This document shows positions 38,086-51,419 of a stretch of 64,000 nucleotides of DNA, piece after piece; the stretch's first letter is position 1; the number at the start of each line of letters is the position of its first letter. Position numbers and translations under genes: made by a program. The stretch is from NCBI GenBank assembly GCA_039881145.1, contig JAYKKI010000003.1, positions 10,130,501-10,194,500 on the forward strand. Direction: 5' to 3'. The stretch comes from Druceiella hillmani. Lineage: Eukaryota; Arthropoda; Insecta; Lepidoptera; Hepialidae. Below the pieces are notes generated by a model, which did no database searches, had not been told where the DNA came from, and saw nothing but the letters and a program-made list of their open reading frames with translations.

Positions 38086-39744
38086 AGTTAACTTGCTTTA
38101 TCACTCTGCTTTTTGATAGACCTACGAACACGTAAATGATCTAATAAAGATTCCGTTTCTTTTTTTTATAATAAAGTGTGTCCCTAAAGAAATCAAATTA
38201 TATTCTTTCAAATAATACTCGCTTATTTATTAAGCAGAACTGGTTAATAATGCAGTTTTTATGCGGATATATTTAAAAAATGTATTCCTAGCGTTTCGTT
38301 TTCAATATTAAGTTTTAAGTTTTATAGTGACTTAAAATATTATTCTGAATTATTTAACCAATAATTGACTCTATACCCATATCCATAAAAAAAACAATTC
38401 CCAGATCTACGTATTTCAAAAGTAGAGAAAAAATGGACCCAAAAAACCGCTCCTTGGTTTAATGTAGGAAATTTTCAGTTTCATCCAGAGTTAATTGCAT
38501 TAGATGATTCGCGGTAATAGCGCGCAATATGTACCGAGCTTTGAGCGTTCGTGGTCGTTGATTCCCGGAAGAGATTGGAAATATAAAACATTAAGTGTCT
38601 GCATCTGTGTTCAGTCCTACCACTGTAGTTCGATTAGTAGAAATATTAACCACTTTCATCGAACTTGAAAAATATTATTTCAGTAGCTTTTGAATGTTCA
38701 TATTAGAGTTCTTTTTATATAGTGAAAAACAATCTTAAACCTCTTTCCTACAAAATTTCAAAATTGGATACGCTTAATTATAAATATTGTAATATCAAGT
38801 TTCTAAAATTACTTGGAAATTAAGGTTGGAGTGGAATTTAAATTTCCACAATACATTGATATATCTAATGCAAATATAACATCCCTGAATACCTCAAATA
38901 GCTTTTCATAAATTATATTTATCAGGCCTTGACTTAAATCATAATGAACAGAATTTATAGAAAATTCATATAGCATTTATTATTAGTTATTACAATTATG
39001 GCTAAATCTATAAAATTTAAAGTAAATGAAAACTGCAAAGCGTAAGTTTACACTAAAGAATTTAATTTCTTCTAACACTGTAAAATGTTTTTGCTACTAA
39101 AGATGCGCATTATCCAAAATTTCATAATCACTTAAATATATGTCTTTAATCGCAATAGTTTCATGTCGGAATTTCATAATCCTATTTATTATTCATTTAA
39201 AAATTATAACACGGTTTTCTGTTCAATTATAATTTTTTGAACTTTTTTACCTAACTTAACTGCCCCAGAGAAGCTAAAAATTTTACCATAATGTAATCAC
39301 ATCAGACATTTTAGGTGACGAAACATAAGTATTTAAAAACTCACAACTCTGCTTCTGGTATATATAAAAGGAATTAAGCTGGTACTTGTTTATATAATAT
39401 CAGTTTTAAGTTTTTGTCTTAAAACTTGAGCTGAAGACTAGCAGTGTTGTAAGCGTCGTCATAATATAAAAAAAAACTCTTTTTGTCTGTTGTCTTCATC
39501 ACAAATTTTGTGAAATGTGCAGACTAATTGCTTTTATAAAACAATTTAGAAAAATTATATTTGATTTATAATTATATATTCACCATATAATTTTCAACGA
39601 GAGATGTTTTGCTTAATACTTAAAAAAATCAGTAAATGCATTTTGGATAATAAGCAATCCAAAAAACTACATCGTAAACTGAATTCAAGTCAAAAGGGAA
39701 ACTAGTTTACGATATAATAAATAAATGGGTATTTTAACTATTTA
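38086..39744. other. AT-rich stretch, no gene seen
   Basis: A mixed-composition patch at 38420-38620 has no continuous frame. Near 39428 'gctgaagactagcagtgttg' recalls the 'ctgaaga' of the foldback element, but there is no GAAAC or stem-loop after it. Otherwise AT-rich. Confidence 0.45.
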
Positions 39745-39995
39745 AACAAATTATTGCATGCCACCCTTGTGCATAGATATGAACTGGCCGGAACAAATCT
39801 CAAAAGGGTTTCATCTGTGCGGGATCTCAATGTAATAATGAATAATGGTCTCGCTCTTCCCAGCCACACAATCGACACATCCCATAAAACCTACGAAAAC
39901 TATTTAGAATTTGTTATGTGGCATTCTCAAGATTTTCCTGATGATGAGTGTTTTGTTATTTTGTTTCACTGCAGTCATATGGCCACCATGTGAAA
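39745..39995 (+). mobile_element. Jockey/CR1-like LINE reverse transcriptase fragment
   Basis: The frame at 39754-39993 reads HRYELAGTNLKRVSSVRDLN, then VIMNNGLALPSHTID, then LEFVMWHSQDFPDDECFVIL. Jockey- and CR1-type LINE proteins have, after the catalytic domain, Y-x-l-x-g-x-x-L-x-x-V-x-x-x-R-D-L-G-V-x-x-D-x-x-L-x-F-x-x-H-I, then L-G-F-V-x-R-x-S-x-x-F, then a segment ending L-x-x-S-x-V-R. The match in order and spacing is good: VSSVRDLNVIM for VSSIRDLGVIMD, and FVMWHSQDF for FVIRNSxxF. The frame is open for about 80 codons, but it is flanked by unrelated sequence on both sides and is clearly a fragment. Confidence 0.75.
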
Positions 39996-41088
39996 TTTCT
40001 GATATACTCTTCTTTGAGAAATATTTTAAAAGTTCAATAGATTATTGTTTTAATATAAAATATATGAGTATTTTCATCATTTATTCTCTTCGAATTTTAC
40101 AATGGGCGTAGTAGGATGTAATTTCTTTCAACCAATGCGAGAATAAACTTTTAACAAATATGTTTTCAAATTATTAATAATTTACCAGAAATTTTTGTTT
40201 GATAACAAATAGGGATACCATCATAGTTTATTTCACCTGACCAGGGTACGCACAACTATCTTATAGTGTTCACTTGTCTTTTGTGCATCGACATTATTCA
40301 ACGTAGTTTTACGAGTTGCATCCTGTCTAGATATATTTTTGCTCCATTGACCTTTTCGGAAATGGGGTTATAGAGTAATTTGGCATGACTAAATTATATT
40401 TATTCGAATTTCAGTTTGTTTCTATCTTATTACTAGATACATTTATTCGAATTTGGTATGTTTCTGATTAATACGGTATTGTTACTTTTCTGTATTTTTT
40501 TATAAATACATTAAGTACTACTTTCAGCATATCCAGCGGTTTGGTTAAATGTACAAGTTGGGCGTGAGCTTTCAAAGAAATAAATCAATAATTAACAGAG
40601 TAGATTATTAGAGTAGATTAAGTAAACGATTCAACTGAGTAGATTAACCAAACGATTCTCATATTCAGACGCAAGCAAAAATATAAGTTTGTTCAAAATT
40701 GATGCAAATAATCATATATTTTAGGTTTTTTTTTAAGTATCTACCAATCGCAGACAGATATTTAAACGAAAAAATTTATTTTTAGACAAGTCTGTATATG
40801 AGACATTAATTAGTAGTGGTCAATAATGAATGCTTTCGCACATTTGAACATTGTTCAATTGTTAATTTTAATAATCGAATTACAGCTGCCGTGTGAATTC
40901 GAGTATGTGGACTAATTGCTATTAAAGTTCACAGGGAAGAGACGAGAAACTGATACAGAATGTCGAATAAATTTTAATATAAAAGTAACCAAATGTAAAA
41001 TATATAATAATATATTTTAAAACGACCATAAATCAAAACACTTTACTGTCTACTAAATACATATATTTACATACACTCACACACATAG

Positions 41089-41179
<91 letters not shown>

Positions 41180-44100
41180 TATATGTATATTTATATATAT
41201 ATATATATGAAGCTAAAATTGTTAATTTTTAAGTATTTAGTACGAAAGATTTCTTTTAATTGCATCTAAGTCTCGAATTTGCTTCAGCTTTAGGAAACTT
41301 ACGCTATTACTTTCTTTTTGATTTATGAAACATTCGAATGCATGAAATATTTTCCATCGTTCATCCTTTAGCATCTTTAACCTAGTTTTCGTCGCACATC
41401 TATTTCGTTATCGTAACGATAAGTCTTCAACGATATCATTATCTGATACGAAGTGAAAAAGTTATTCATGATTCAGAATTAAGCCACAGCTAATACACAC
41501 ATTCGTCTCCAGTAATCACAGCCGATGCATATTTGTGTATTGTATAATGTCTGTTATTTCGTCCTAAATAGTATTAATTCAAGTTAATCTATACATCTCG
41601 ACTTTGCAACCATATTAACTCTTTTTTAGATTCGATAATATTAATCATGTGTGTATTGTTTAAGGGCAAAACTTTTCCCATGTTTCAAAATTTTTAGTAA
41701 AGGTATTAGTAAAGTACTAAAACAAATCAAGTGGAAGTAATTATAAATGTATCGCTCAACTTCGGTCAGACGAGCAAAAGAAGCATGCGAATGCAAGATA
41801 TTGTAACTCGTATGAAGTATTGCCTTTTGCCGTTGTATCTTTCTTTTTACTCGCAAATCGCCAGGAGATTCTGGAAAAATAATGATGCGAGTAATCACGA
41901 GTCTGTATAAATGAGATCTAGATAATGGAAGTTCTACTGTTTTTTAATTAATATTTATTTTTCAATACTTTTCACAGGTAACAGTCGATTAATTCTTTTG
42001 GGATTTATTAAAGTACATCCTCACTATTATTTTAAATCAGCAAAGCCAACAAAACAGGAAAAATACTATCATATCAGAAGTATTACCACTGTGTTATGAG
42101 TGTTACCATAGTGTGGTTTACTGTTGAGCTGCATAAGTTTGCTTTGCATTATGGATATTTTTGTTAATTCATAGCATTATTCCAGAACTTTCAAAGTCAG
42201 CAGTAAGTAATTTCAAGAACGAGCTTCACTTTTCATATTACAATTTATATCTTCAGATTTAGTGCTTACATTGTTTTAGGTCTTGACTAAAGTCGAAGAA
42301 TAACGGAGATGCCAGGAGAAGTATAAGGCGAATTCAGCAAAATATGTTGAATAAAAAGCAAAAGGCTACTCAAGGATTGTTAATAGAAAAAAATTCAGTA
42401 AAATGATAACACCAAAGACTAATACATACAAAAGAAATGGTCTGTTAAACACCATCATTTAATTACAAACTGTCTTTTTAACTAAAATCCCTTATGAACT
42501 CCTGACTGTTTATAATTCTTATGGTTTTAATTATGTTTATTTACTTTTAACTTTTATTCTAATATTTAAGTTGACAAGTTTTTTTAGCAGCTTTTCATTT
42601 AAAAGCTGACGCTGCTTTTATTTGTCTTTTTATCGATATCTCCAATAATATCGGTTTTGTAATTATGTCATGAGAATAACCATAAAGTCACGGGTAACTC
42701 AGACATAAAAGTATATGTCTAATATAAGTTTTGGTACAACTCTTGTCTGTTGAGGTATAATTAATCACGCATAAATAAATTAACAAAAAAAAACGAAAAA
42801 AAAGGAATTATTTGTGATAACATTTGTGGGAACAGATTTTCAACTTTAAACTTTGTGAAATAAAAAAAATTAACCAATCAGTAAACTGACATTTAGTCTT
42901 CTGTTTCTCTCTACAGAAATGAAAAAAAAACCTAAATTATCGTCCGGGATGGATTTTTTTGTTCTTCTGGAAGGTCAAATGGTCATAAAATATGAAAGTG
43001 ACTCGTATACGTACATAAAGTTATGAAATAACATATTTTTTTCTTAAAAAATTATAACGAAAACTTCATGAACATAATTTTGTTTTTAGAGTAGATTGAG
43101 GTTTTATATATTCCACTAATTTTTTAAATTACTTTCCATCAAAAGGAGTAACATTTCTATGCAAGGATTCGTTCCCCACATTTCCGGTAGGGTTATCACT
43201 CCAGATTGATTCATGATGATGACTTATTAAAGATCTGTATATTTTGTCTAGATAGTTAAGTCTTCGTGCATGAACCATAAGAAAAACAGAATTTTGTTTT
43301 TGATGCCATCGATCTAAGAACCCCTTACTTTTGAAAAATAAGTTTTGATGCCGTTGTTTCTATATGCACTCGAAACGGATTACAATTTATTATTCAATAC
43401 CATAAGTAACAATAGATTCAGTTAATTAGTATTAATGATTCTAAAATAAAACCCGACAAACCTTGAAAACAAACTGACGGGCAGTAAAAATATAAAATTT
43501 TAAATAAATTAATAAAAAGAGTAATGTAAGGATTAACGTAGAAATTATGCTTCGGTTCAATAGTAACTTTCGTTCTAATTTATTGCAAAACACGTTAAAG
43601 TTTAAAATTTTCAACATCGTATCTCAAAAGCTAGGAATTTTAGTTAAGTCACTTACATTCTGAAGTTGCGATCGATAATCAATGATCGATGAACTATTCA
43701 TTTTAGTTGACATTGTAGTATAATATTTTACTTCTCTTTAACTTTGAATGACTCACCGTGATGGTCATGAAAATATAATTAAAATTGTAATATTTTGATG
43801 CTAAATATATTCGGCCCATTTTTTGTCAAACAAAATAATAAATGTAATATTTATTGTACACTTTAAAAGTAATATCTGAAGCAATTACTACTTTATAAAA
43901 ATGATTTAAAAATTTTCATAAAATTAACGTATTAATTTTGTATAGTATATATAACTAGGCGTAAATTTATGGTAAATTATTACATGCAGTTGCATTACCA
44001 ACCTACCAAAATAAGAAAAGTAAAACTTTACGGTTGCAAGATTAAAATTAAGTTAATTATTAACGGACAAGGGCGCCAAGTGCCACTCCTCACTTCATTT

Positions 44101-44614
44101 CCATATATAAAACAGAATTAAAAATAGAATGGTGAATATAATTTAAAAAAGTATTAAATGATATAAATTAATCTGGATAATGTGTAAAACGTTCCTAATA
44201 TTTTGAGATCTTGGTTTTTAAGTGATATTTCACTTAAAAACTTCATTCTTCTTTCTTGCATGTTTACTTTAATACCATAGAATCTGTGAGGTGAAAGCTT
44301 TAAGCATAAAGAAAAATAGCGTCATAACCTCAAAATTATTACCAATGACTCAGTATAAATTTGAAAATAAATTGTAATGGCGTCGACATCTAGCGATTTT
44401 TGGTGGAACTGCTTATTAAAAGTATATATCTAAAGAATTTCATCTCGTGAAACGTCGAAGCTCTGGCCTACTAGCGCCAACTAGTCTTACTCATGGGAAT
44501 TACTTACTATAGATCGACACTGTACGATCCTTCGAAGTTCGAATTGGAGTTTAGAACCGATACTTGCCAAAACCAAAAGTGGACGCTTTTTTTCAACTTT
44601 CAACTTAGGATAGA
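39996..44614. other. AT-rich stretch with a microsatellite; no gene established
   Basis: Contents: a direct repeat of 'tttattcgaatttNNgt.tgtttct' near 40396 and 40440; several 'gagtagatta' words at 40588-40650; the (TA)n array at 41094-41208; a 12-bp hairpin at 44215-44242 ('gtttttaagtga' facing 'tcacttaaaaac'). Two weak coding-like runs are open but unassigned: forward from about 42291 (basic, starting KSKNNGDARRSIRRIQQNML) and reverse at about 43140-43280 (starting MVHARRLNYLDKIYRSLISH). Confidence 0.4.
41094..41208. repeat. (TA)n microsatellite with CA-rich leader
   Basis: Over 110 bp of TA dinucleotides with interruptions 'tacata', 'gta' and 'ttta', preceded by a CA-rich stretch at about 41070-41094. 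Confidence 0.95.
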
Positions 44615-46148
44615 AGAAAAAAACAAGATGTCAGAAACTATGCAACAAGAAATAAGATAGCAAAAAGTGGATATGCTTGATATGAAATGAGAAATCTAAA
44701 AATTTAGATATGAAAAATCAAATTTTTAGAAAAAAATCCAAGAACAAAGCGCCCAATAAATAATTTAGAAAGACATATTAGACGTAAGAACTTGGTTATG
44801 TTCGGAATGGAAGAAGGTAAAAATCCTATCATGAATTAGAAGAAAGAATAGAAAAAATATTAAATATTTAATTCAATGCTCAATATGACAACAATAACAT
44901 TGAAGCCGTTAGAAAAATAGGGAAAAAGGCGAAAAGGTTAGACCAGTAATAATATTATTTAGTACAATGGGATTGAAACTAGAAACCCAGAAAAATGGCA
45001 AATGTCTACGCAATACTCGATATAATATAAAAGAAGACTTTCCACAGGAAATCTTAAACAAACGCAAAGAACTACAAGCCCAGCTGAAGATGGAAAGAGA
45101 ATTAGGCAATACATCGTTCATTAAATACGACAAAGTGATCGAAATGGACAAAAATGAGAACACATCCCTCCTTAGCAAAAATAAAAGAAGCCTACCCGGT
45201 TCTTCAGAAACCCTAAATCTCAATAATCAAGAAGACAAACAAACAATATAGCAATCACAAAAGAAAAAAAAACCCACCAAAATTAAAGAGTTCGTCTTGC
45301 ATGAACCGTAATTAATTTTCACACACAAAAATGTCGTTTTTGTGTGTGAAAGTTAATTATAATAATAAAAATCAAGAACAAACAGATTTTGGTTTACACA
45401 AATAGAAACAGCATAGCAACTACAGAGGGACTCTCCTCAATACGGCCAGCCACCGCAGGAGAATTCTACCACAACCCTCCAAGGAAAAAAAACACAAGAA
45501 TACAGTGATACATATCTGCTCCTACAATGTTAGAACTTTATCTTCAATCGAAAAACTTCTTGAATTAAAAGCAGCACTACAACAAATCAAATGTGACATG
45601 CTTGGATTAGACGAAGTTCGCCGTTTAGGGCAATAAATTATTGAAGATGAAATAAGACAGACAGAGTAAAACCTATTGATATCCGCAATAAAATTAAGAT
45701 AACTAACGCCATACTCTTTGCTCAAAGATTAAAGTGAAAATAGGCCAATGTAGCAAGATATACCGACGAGAGATGGACATTTTCAATACCAATATGAAAG
45801 GGACCATAAGGAACTAGAGGCATAGGTCGACCATGCACTAGATGGCAAGTGGAAATAAAAGCAATCGCAAGCAAAAGTTGGATTAGGAAAGCAAAAAATA
45901 GGGACAATTGGCAGTCTTTGGAGGAGGTTTTTACCTGAGAGGGGTCTATATATAATTATGAATTATTAGAAGTTATAACAAAAATCTAACAATAGAATAA
46001 AACAAAGAAAATAAATATGTAATTTAAATTATTTAATACCTGTAAAATTTTAGTATTAACATTGAACTTATAATTATTTTAATTTCTTCATTTGTTGTGA
46101 TTACCTATGTATGGAATAAACAAAGCTATTATTATTATTAATTATTAC
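44615..46148 (+). mobile_element. RTE-like LINE with large internal deletion
   Basis: Three parts in order on the plus strand. (1) ORF1 relic: NNLERHIRRKNLVMFGMEEG (from 44751) and the open frame 44967-45251 (MGLKLETQKN, YNIKEDFPQEILNKRKELQA, IKYDKVIEMDKNE); these fit the small nucleic-acid-binding ORF1 found with insect 'endonuclease-reverse transcriptase' LINEs. (2) AP-endonuclease N-terminus: ICSYNVRTLSS (from about 45514), CDMLGLDEVRRLG (to 45630). (3) C-terminus of the reverse transcriptase ORF: DIRNKIKI, then AQRLK-K-A-VARYTDERWTF, GTRGIGRPCTRW, NWQSLEEVFT and stop (45936). The whole catalytic reverse transcriptase is missing; the junction lies at about 45645-45680. The 3' end is an 'att' repeat tail (46127-46148). 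The copy is dead but retains enough ends to be mobilised only in trans. Confidence 0.85.
45310..45358. repeat. 22-bp hairpin between LINE ORF1 and ORF2
   Basis: Left arm 45310-45331 and right arm 45337-45358 pair at 21 of 22 positions, with loop 'tgtcg'. It sits after the ORF1 stop (45249-45251) and before the endonuclease start, that is, in the inter-ORF region of the LINE. It may be part of the element or a later palindromic insertion. Confidence 0.8.
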
Positions 46149-47430
46149 AGACGAAACAAAAGAACGAAGATATATTGTTCATCCTATCTTCTCAACAAAG
46201 AGTACTGATGTGCACCTAAGGAATGGCGGTACTGGACCACCAATGATTAATCAATTAACAATGTTGCAGAACGATTTGTTTAAGGTCTCAAAAATATAAG
46301 ATGAAAATGATTGATCAGATTTTTTTATTTTGGTTTTTTACAGAGAAATAATTTTTTTTTAATTAACATAATACATTTTTTCTAACGTTTTCAATTAGTA
46401 ATTGTAAACGTCTCATCGTTAAAAATAAAACAGCCATAAAAAATACCGCATTATAAGCATGATCAATTTCTCTTCTGTGCAATAATACTTATATAACCTA
46501 ATATTTTGGGTCGCATAAAATGTTCATAGTATCGCTTCGTTATCGCTTTGAAGATAAAGCGTTTTGCTGAGTATCAACTCTGTGTGGGACGTCTGATCCT
46601 TCCATTAACATTTAAATAGTGTGTCCGGGAACAGACACACTATTTAAATGTACATACAATTTACAAAAAATAGTACGGTTTATGGTATTCTAATTTTGCA
46701 CTGAAAAACCTACAGAAGCCAGCTTGCTATACCATTTGATAATTAGATACAAATTACACGACAGATATTAAAAATCGATATCATTTATTTTTGTGTAAAT
46801 TAGTTAAACACTATATAGATTACTTTTATTATTAATCCGCGTGGACCAGGTACCAATTGAAAAATTATTTTTATTTATTATCACTTTGTTGGAGCCCAGT
46901 TTTGATGAAATTGATACTAATTAATCTAAAGGCAATGAGCCTTATCTGAGTTTTTTTTTCCGAAGGAACTCGAAAAAAATTATAAATAGAAAGTTTTTTC
47001 TAATATCATTATTTCAGGCTTATAATTCAACAAAAAGAATATCTTTCATAATTATATATGTGGTTATTATTAACCCATCTCTCCAAAAGACTAATGTAAG
47101 TCCGAGGAAAAAAGATTGAAAAATTCGTCACTTCCAGAACATTTTTCTGAACCAATCAAGAATGATGTGAGATAGAGGATCCAAAAATATAAATAGTGAT
47201 GTAATTGAGAAACTTACATTACAATATGGCAATCATAATATAGTGCTCCAGGTGTATTGTCTCTAAATTTTATACTGTTATACCCTTTCTAACGATATAG
47301 TTCTTTCGCTATAAAATACAACGGAGAGAGCAAGGTATTATCTTGTTTGTAAAAACAGAGAAACATTTTTTTACCTTCTGTAACTTAACACTTCTTTTGA
47401 AAACTTCAAGCTAACTCAGTAACAGAAAAG
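46149..47430. other. AT-rich stretch with one perfect hairpin
   Basis: Apart from the hairpin at 46608-46651 I see no gene or repeat. Frames are short. Confidence 0.5.
46608..46651. repeat. Perfect 18-bp inverted repeat, 8-nt loop
   Basis: Left arm 46608-46625 and right arm 46634-46651 are exact reverse complements; the loop is 'cgggaaca'. The arm includes 'atagtgtgtc', so it is not a simple AT palindrome. No terminal motif or target duplication is visible. Confidence 0.85.
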
Positions 47431-47640
47431 GCTAGCCAGCGGCTTCTTTCAAATATTCTTTGGGTCCTTTTTCATCGTGATGTAGGTTGAAGCCTTTCGT
47501 AACACTGTCAAAGCGCGATCATGATCCCCGCTAAATCCTACTCCACTTGTCAAGTAGCGTGTAAGATCTGTCATCTCACTGGATGGCTTACTTGTTTTTG
47601 AATTTTTTACGATGTTATGCGAATACGCATTTATGATGTC
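47431..47640 (-). pseudogene. Unassigned coding-like relic
   Basis: A reverse-strand frame is open from 47640 to about 47455. It reads DIINAYSHNIVKNSKTSKPS, then SEMTDLTRYLTSGVGFSGDH, then DRALTVLRKASTYITMKKDP, then a stop, and the same frame goes on with KKPLAS. Composition is balanced (Asp, Arg, Ser, Thr, Gly), unlike the AT-driven frames nearby, so it is likely to derive from a real protein. There is no start codon in frame and I do not recognise the family. A retroelement or DNA-transposon protein is the most probable source given the neighbourhood. Confidence 0.4.
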
Positions 47641-50600
47641 ATTTCACAATTTTCTTTGGAAGAATAGAATATTTTTGTTGAGGTTACTTTTAGTCACAGC
47701 CACAATATATTAAACTTTTATTTATAAATAATATTCGAACCTGTAGAAGTGTTTTAAGAAGAGCTTCATTTCGTTCATTTTGGTTTATGTGAATTTTACG
47801 AGATATTTCAATTTAGCTTATTATATGTTTTCCTGGAAAAGACCGAAATATTATAATATTTTCGTTGTTATTTGACTAAAGCGCGACACTTTAACCTGTC
47901 ATGAGTGCATTTAAGGGATTGTTATTATTTTATATTTAATTATCCCTTTTTAATTTGTTTGCTCGCTATTCCGTTTGAATACCATTCAGCACTAATGTTG
48001 AGATGCCCTATTAAATATATTATCGACAAAATGTCATCAATATTAATACATTTATAAAATATTATTAAGCTTCAATATTAATATGCTCTAATTCGTGTGG
48101 ACCATTATTAATTAAATTCCATTAACAAATACTAATTTCTGTGACCTTGTAGCTAAATTGGTAAAGTGAAATATCTATGTAAATCGAATATTAAATATTT
48201 GTAAATGGGTTTATTTTTATTGTCAATAAAACCATTTCCTTTAAAATTCAATCTCGCAAACATATCCCTTACACCAATAAATTATCCATATTTAAAAGTA
48301 TCCATTGTGGAAATGATTGATCTACTGCCAGTCACGGCATCCTACACTACGGGTGATCGTCCATGTCTAACGTTTGAAAATCAATTGTCGTGGATAACTT
48401 CAGATTCAGCGATACTTTCTTTGTGTAAATTTATAAAAAAATAAGTCGCTATTAATAGGTACTAATGTAGCTTTAACAAAATAAATTATTTACCACTTAT
48501 TTTGATACAAATAGGTTCATTTTAAAAATCCATGCATTTTGCTTGGAAGCTAAAATTTACCTATTCCATAAATTTATTCTACAACAGTGGTCAAAAATCT
48601 TATCCTAAGCTTAAGGGGATTTGGGCCAGAAACTAATGGTATTAATCTATATAAATGGTGCAGTCTCGATGTTAATGGCGTTAAGATAATATTAATATAT
48701 AAGTAAATACGTATATAATAGACACTAACATTCTGATAGATAAAAACGTATATAATAGACTCTAACATTGTAATAAAATATTTGATAAACCAAATATTCA
48801 CGCAGACTATTTGTAATACAAATTCTTACAATATAATGACTGGATTTACCAGTAAAATGTTCAAAAAAATACCTAATGCAAGTTTTTTTAAACGAATGAA
48901 TAATTCCACTTCGAGAAGGAACATGTCAATAAAAGATTGGGGAACGTGTTAGAATATGTTAATTTTTCCAGAAGAAACTTTTATTTTATTCATTTAATTT
49001 TAGATATAAAAATAGCTAGTTATAATTTTATGAAAGTGATACAGAATTTTTAATTATTTTAATTGTCTAGCATTTATCTTTAAATAAGAAAACCCAGTAA
49101 ATTCGTAATGTTGCCCGATGTAACAGATCAAAAACTAACAAACTAATATTTTATAATACTTAAAATATTTGGATTTAAGGTTTGATATATTATCGAAATC
49201 TATTATATACTAGCTTTTTACGCAACTGAGTACCTAGAAGCTTATTAAGCTAGCATGGCAGTAAAATTGTATATTCTGACGTTATAAGTAATACTTGGGT
49301 TAGGACAATATATAATTAGGACGAAATATATTTTGGCCTGATATAAGAAGCCTGGGTAGGCCAGCAGAAACGATTATTCCTTACAAAGTTTCTGTGAATT
49401 GTTTCTGATGAATTTATTGTGTACATTATTCAAATAATCCCACTTAATTAAAACAATACTAACATAGTAGAAAAGTCATTCAAAATTACTTAAAAAATTC
49501 TGTCGTCACAATTTTTCAAAATGACGTTATTTTTTAAGACGTACGTATGAAGATAACGTTTTTAAATACATATTATACCTTATTATTTTTATCGTATATC
49601 TGAACCTACAGAAAATTTTAATTTAAATGTATACTTGTATAATTTCCGTAGACTTTACTTTTATTAAGGCAGTAGCAAGTTACAAATTGTATATTAAGAC
49701 TAGAATATATTTTAAATATGTTTACGAATGTGAATATTAGATTTAAGTATGAAAGGAATATTTTAGGTAAAAGTTAGATAACGACATATTATATTCACGT
49801 AATAACTAGTATTTTCAATATTCAAGAGCCTCTTTAGTCAATATATTAGCTCGAAGAAAAAAAAAGTTTGTAATATATAAGTGTTCATATAAAGAGTTCA
49901 GCAATCGGCCGCCTCCACTAACGTAAAACTGATTACTATTCGGCATATTACCCAGATGCGATAAAGTATTTATTATAATACATTGTTGTAATATAACCTT
50001 TTTATAAATGTAATCCGCTCATTGAATGGAAAACAAATATATGACGAAAAATAAAAATTACACTTGTAATAATGTGACGACTTGGTATTGTAAGGCGCAA
50101 TACCAAGTCACGCCCTCAAAGTGGCTCTGAACCAACTTATTGACTAAGAAACCGCATTTTTCAACTGGTCTTGAGCTAAGGACAAAAGAAGAAAGAAGAC
50201 CAAGTCGTTTTAGTATCATGTTCAATTTATTCGTCAGCTCATGTAGAATATCAATAAAAATATCAATAAAGTTTAAGCTATCCCGCCACTGTGACATTCT
50301 ACGTCAATTACTAATAGAAAAATATTCACCTTCTTGTAAGCATATTTCTAAATTATCATTGTTCTTGAACATTTAATTTACTGTTAATCGGCGGTAATAA
50401 AGTGAAGTATTGTATTAAAATATTTAAAAAAATTCCTGTATGAAAACAATTCATTCGTTTTTAAGTGGAGACTATCATATAGTGGTGTTTTGTCATACAT
50501 TAATGAACAATTCGTTCGTTTTTAGGTGGACTGAATATTTAATTCGGAAAAAAATAGATTTAAACATATAATTTACAAATGACTAAAGGATATCATGTTT

Positions 50601-51419
50601 TGTTTGATTTGCTTATGTAATTTAACTACTTTTTTTCTCTGATTATTTTCTTATATTTATTTTTAATTATTTACGATATTTTCATACGATAAGTGTTTCG
50701 GGACATGAGAGTGTGAATTACCTTGACAAACTTTAAAGTTTTTATGCTGTCATATATTTCAGTTTACAATTAAAGATAAATCAAAATAAATTTTGTAGGA
50801 AATGTGTCATTAAGGATAAATTGTCAAATAGAAAAAAATGGAAAGAAAGAAAAAGGATGCTATCCTTTCTCATGTAGAGTAATATTGACTATTTTATTCG
50901 AATATCATTCGTAACGATGTACGATATACATCGCATTAGGTTTCGTTTTTGTGGTGGTATAAGAATGCATGCTACATCTTGCATAACATAATCGATTTTA
51001 AAATATAAATTCTCTCTTTTGCAGGAAAAATATAAAACTAGCATTTTAATTATTTGTAAAAAGAATTTGGGCGAAAACTCGCGCATTTGAAGTAATATTT
51101 TTAAACTAAATATCAGTTTAATTTCTTATCAGTTAGTAAATATCCAGTTATCCAAATATGGTATACTCAGGAATTTGCCTAATAAAAGTTGGATAATTGT
51201 ATCTTGACGTATAGGCGGAACAAAGGCATTTCCAATCCTGATATATGTGTAGAGGTATTCAGTGTATCAGATTTTTCAATAAATTCAAAATAAGTGAGTA
51301 TTATGATTATTTTAATTTAGATTAAATTCATATTGCCGATAATATTACGTAATGAGCGTAATTATTTTCATAGTATACATTTGTCCAGTATGCGTTTAAT
51401 TTTTGTAATTAAACAAAGA
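47641..51419. other. AT-rich stretch with small repeats; no gene established
   Basis: Contents: a 37-bp tandem duplication (48709 and 48746, 'acgtatataatagac.ctaacatt'); a perfect 12-bp hairpin at 50079-50109 ('gacttggtattg' facing 'caataccaagtc'); a direct repeat 'aacaattc.ttcgtttttaNgtgga' at about 50446 and 50506. Overlapping 78- and 79-codon frames on both strands at 50058-50376 are both open and fairly mixed in composition, but I cannot assign either. Confidence 0.45.

Noticed and set aside
37767..38087. 106-codon open frame, longest in the window, as a gene
   Set aside because: Only its second half resembles anything (LINE C-terminus); the first half looks random and there is no supporting structure.
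39425..39460. 'gctgaagactagcag' as a third foldback-element copy
   Set aside because: None of the arm or tail sequence is present beyond the seven-base CTGAAGA word.
50058..50376. Overlapping open frames of 78 and 79 codons on opposite strands
   Set aside because: Mixed composition but no recognisable family, and no reason to prefer either strand.
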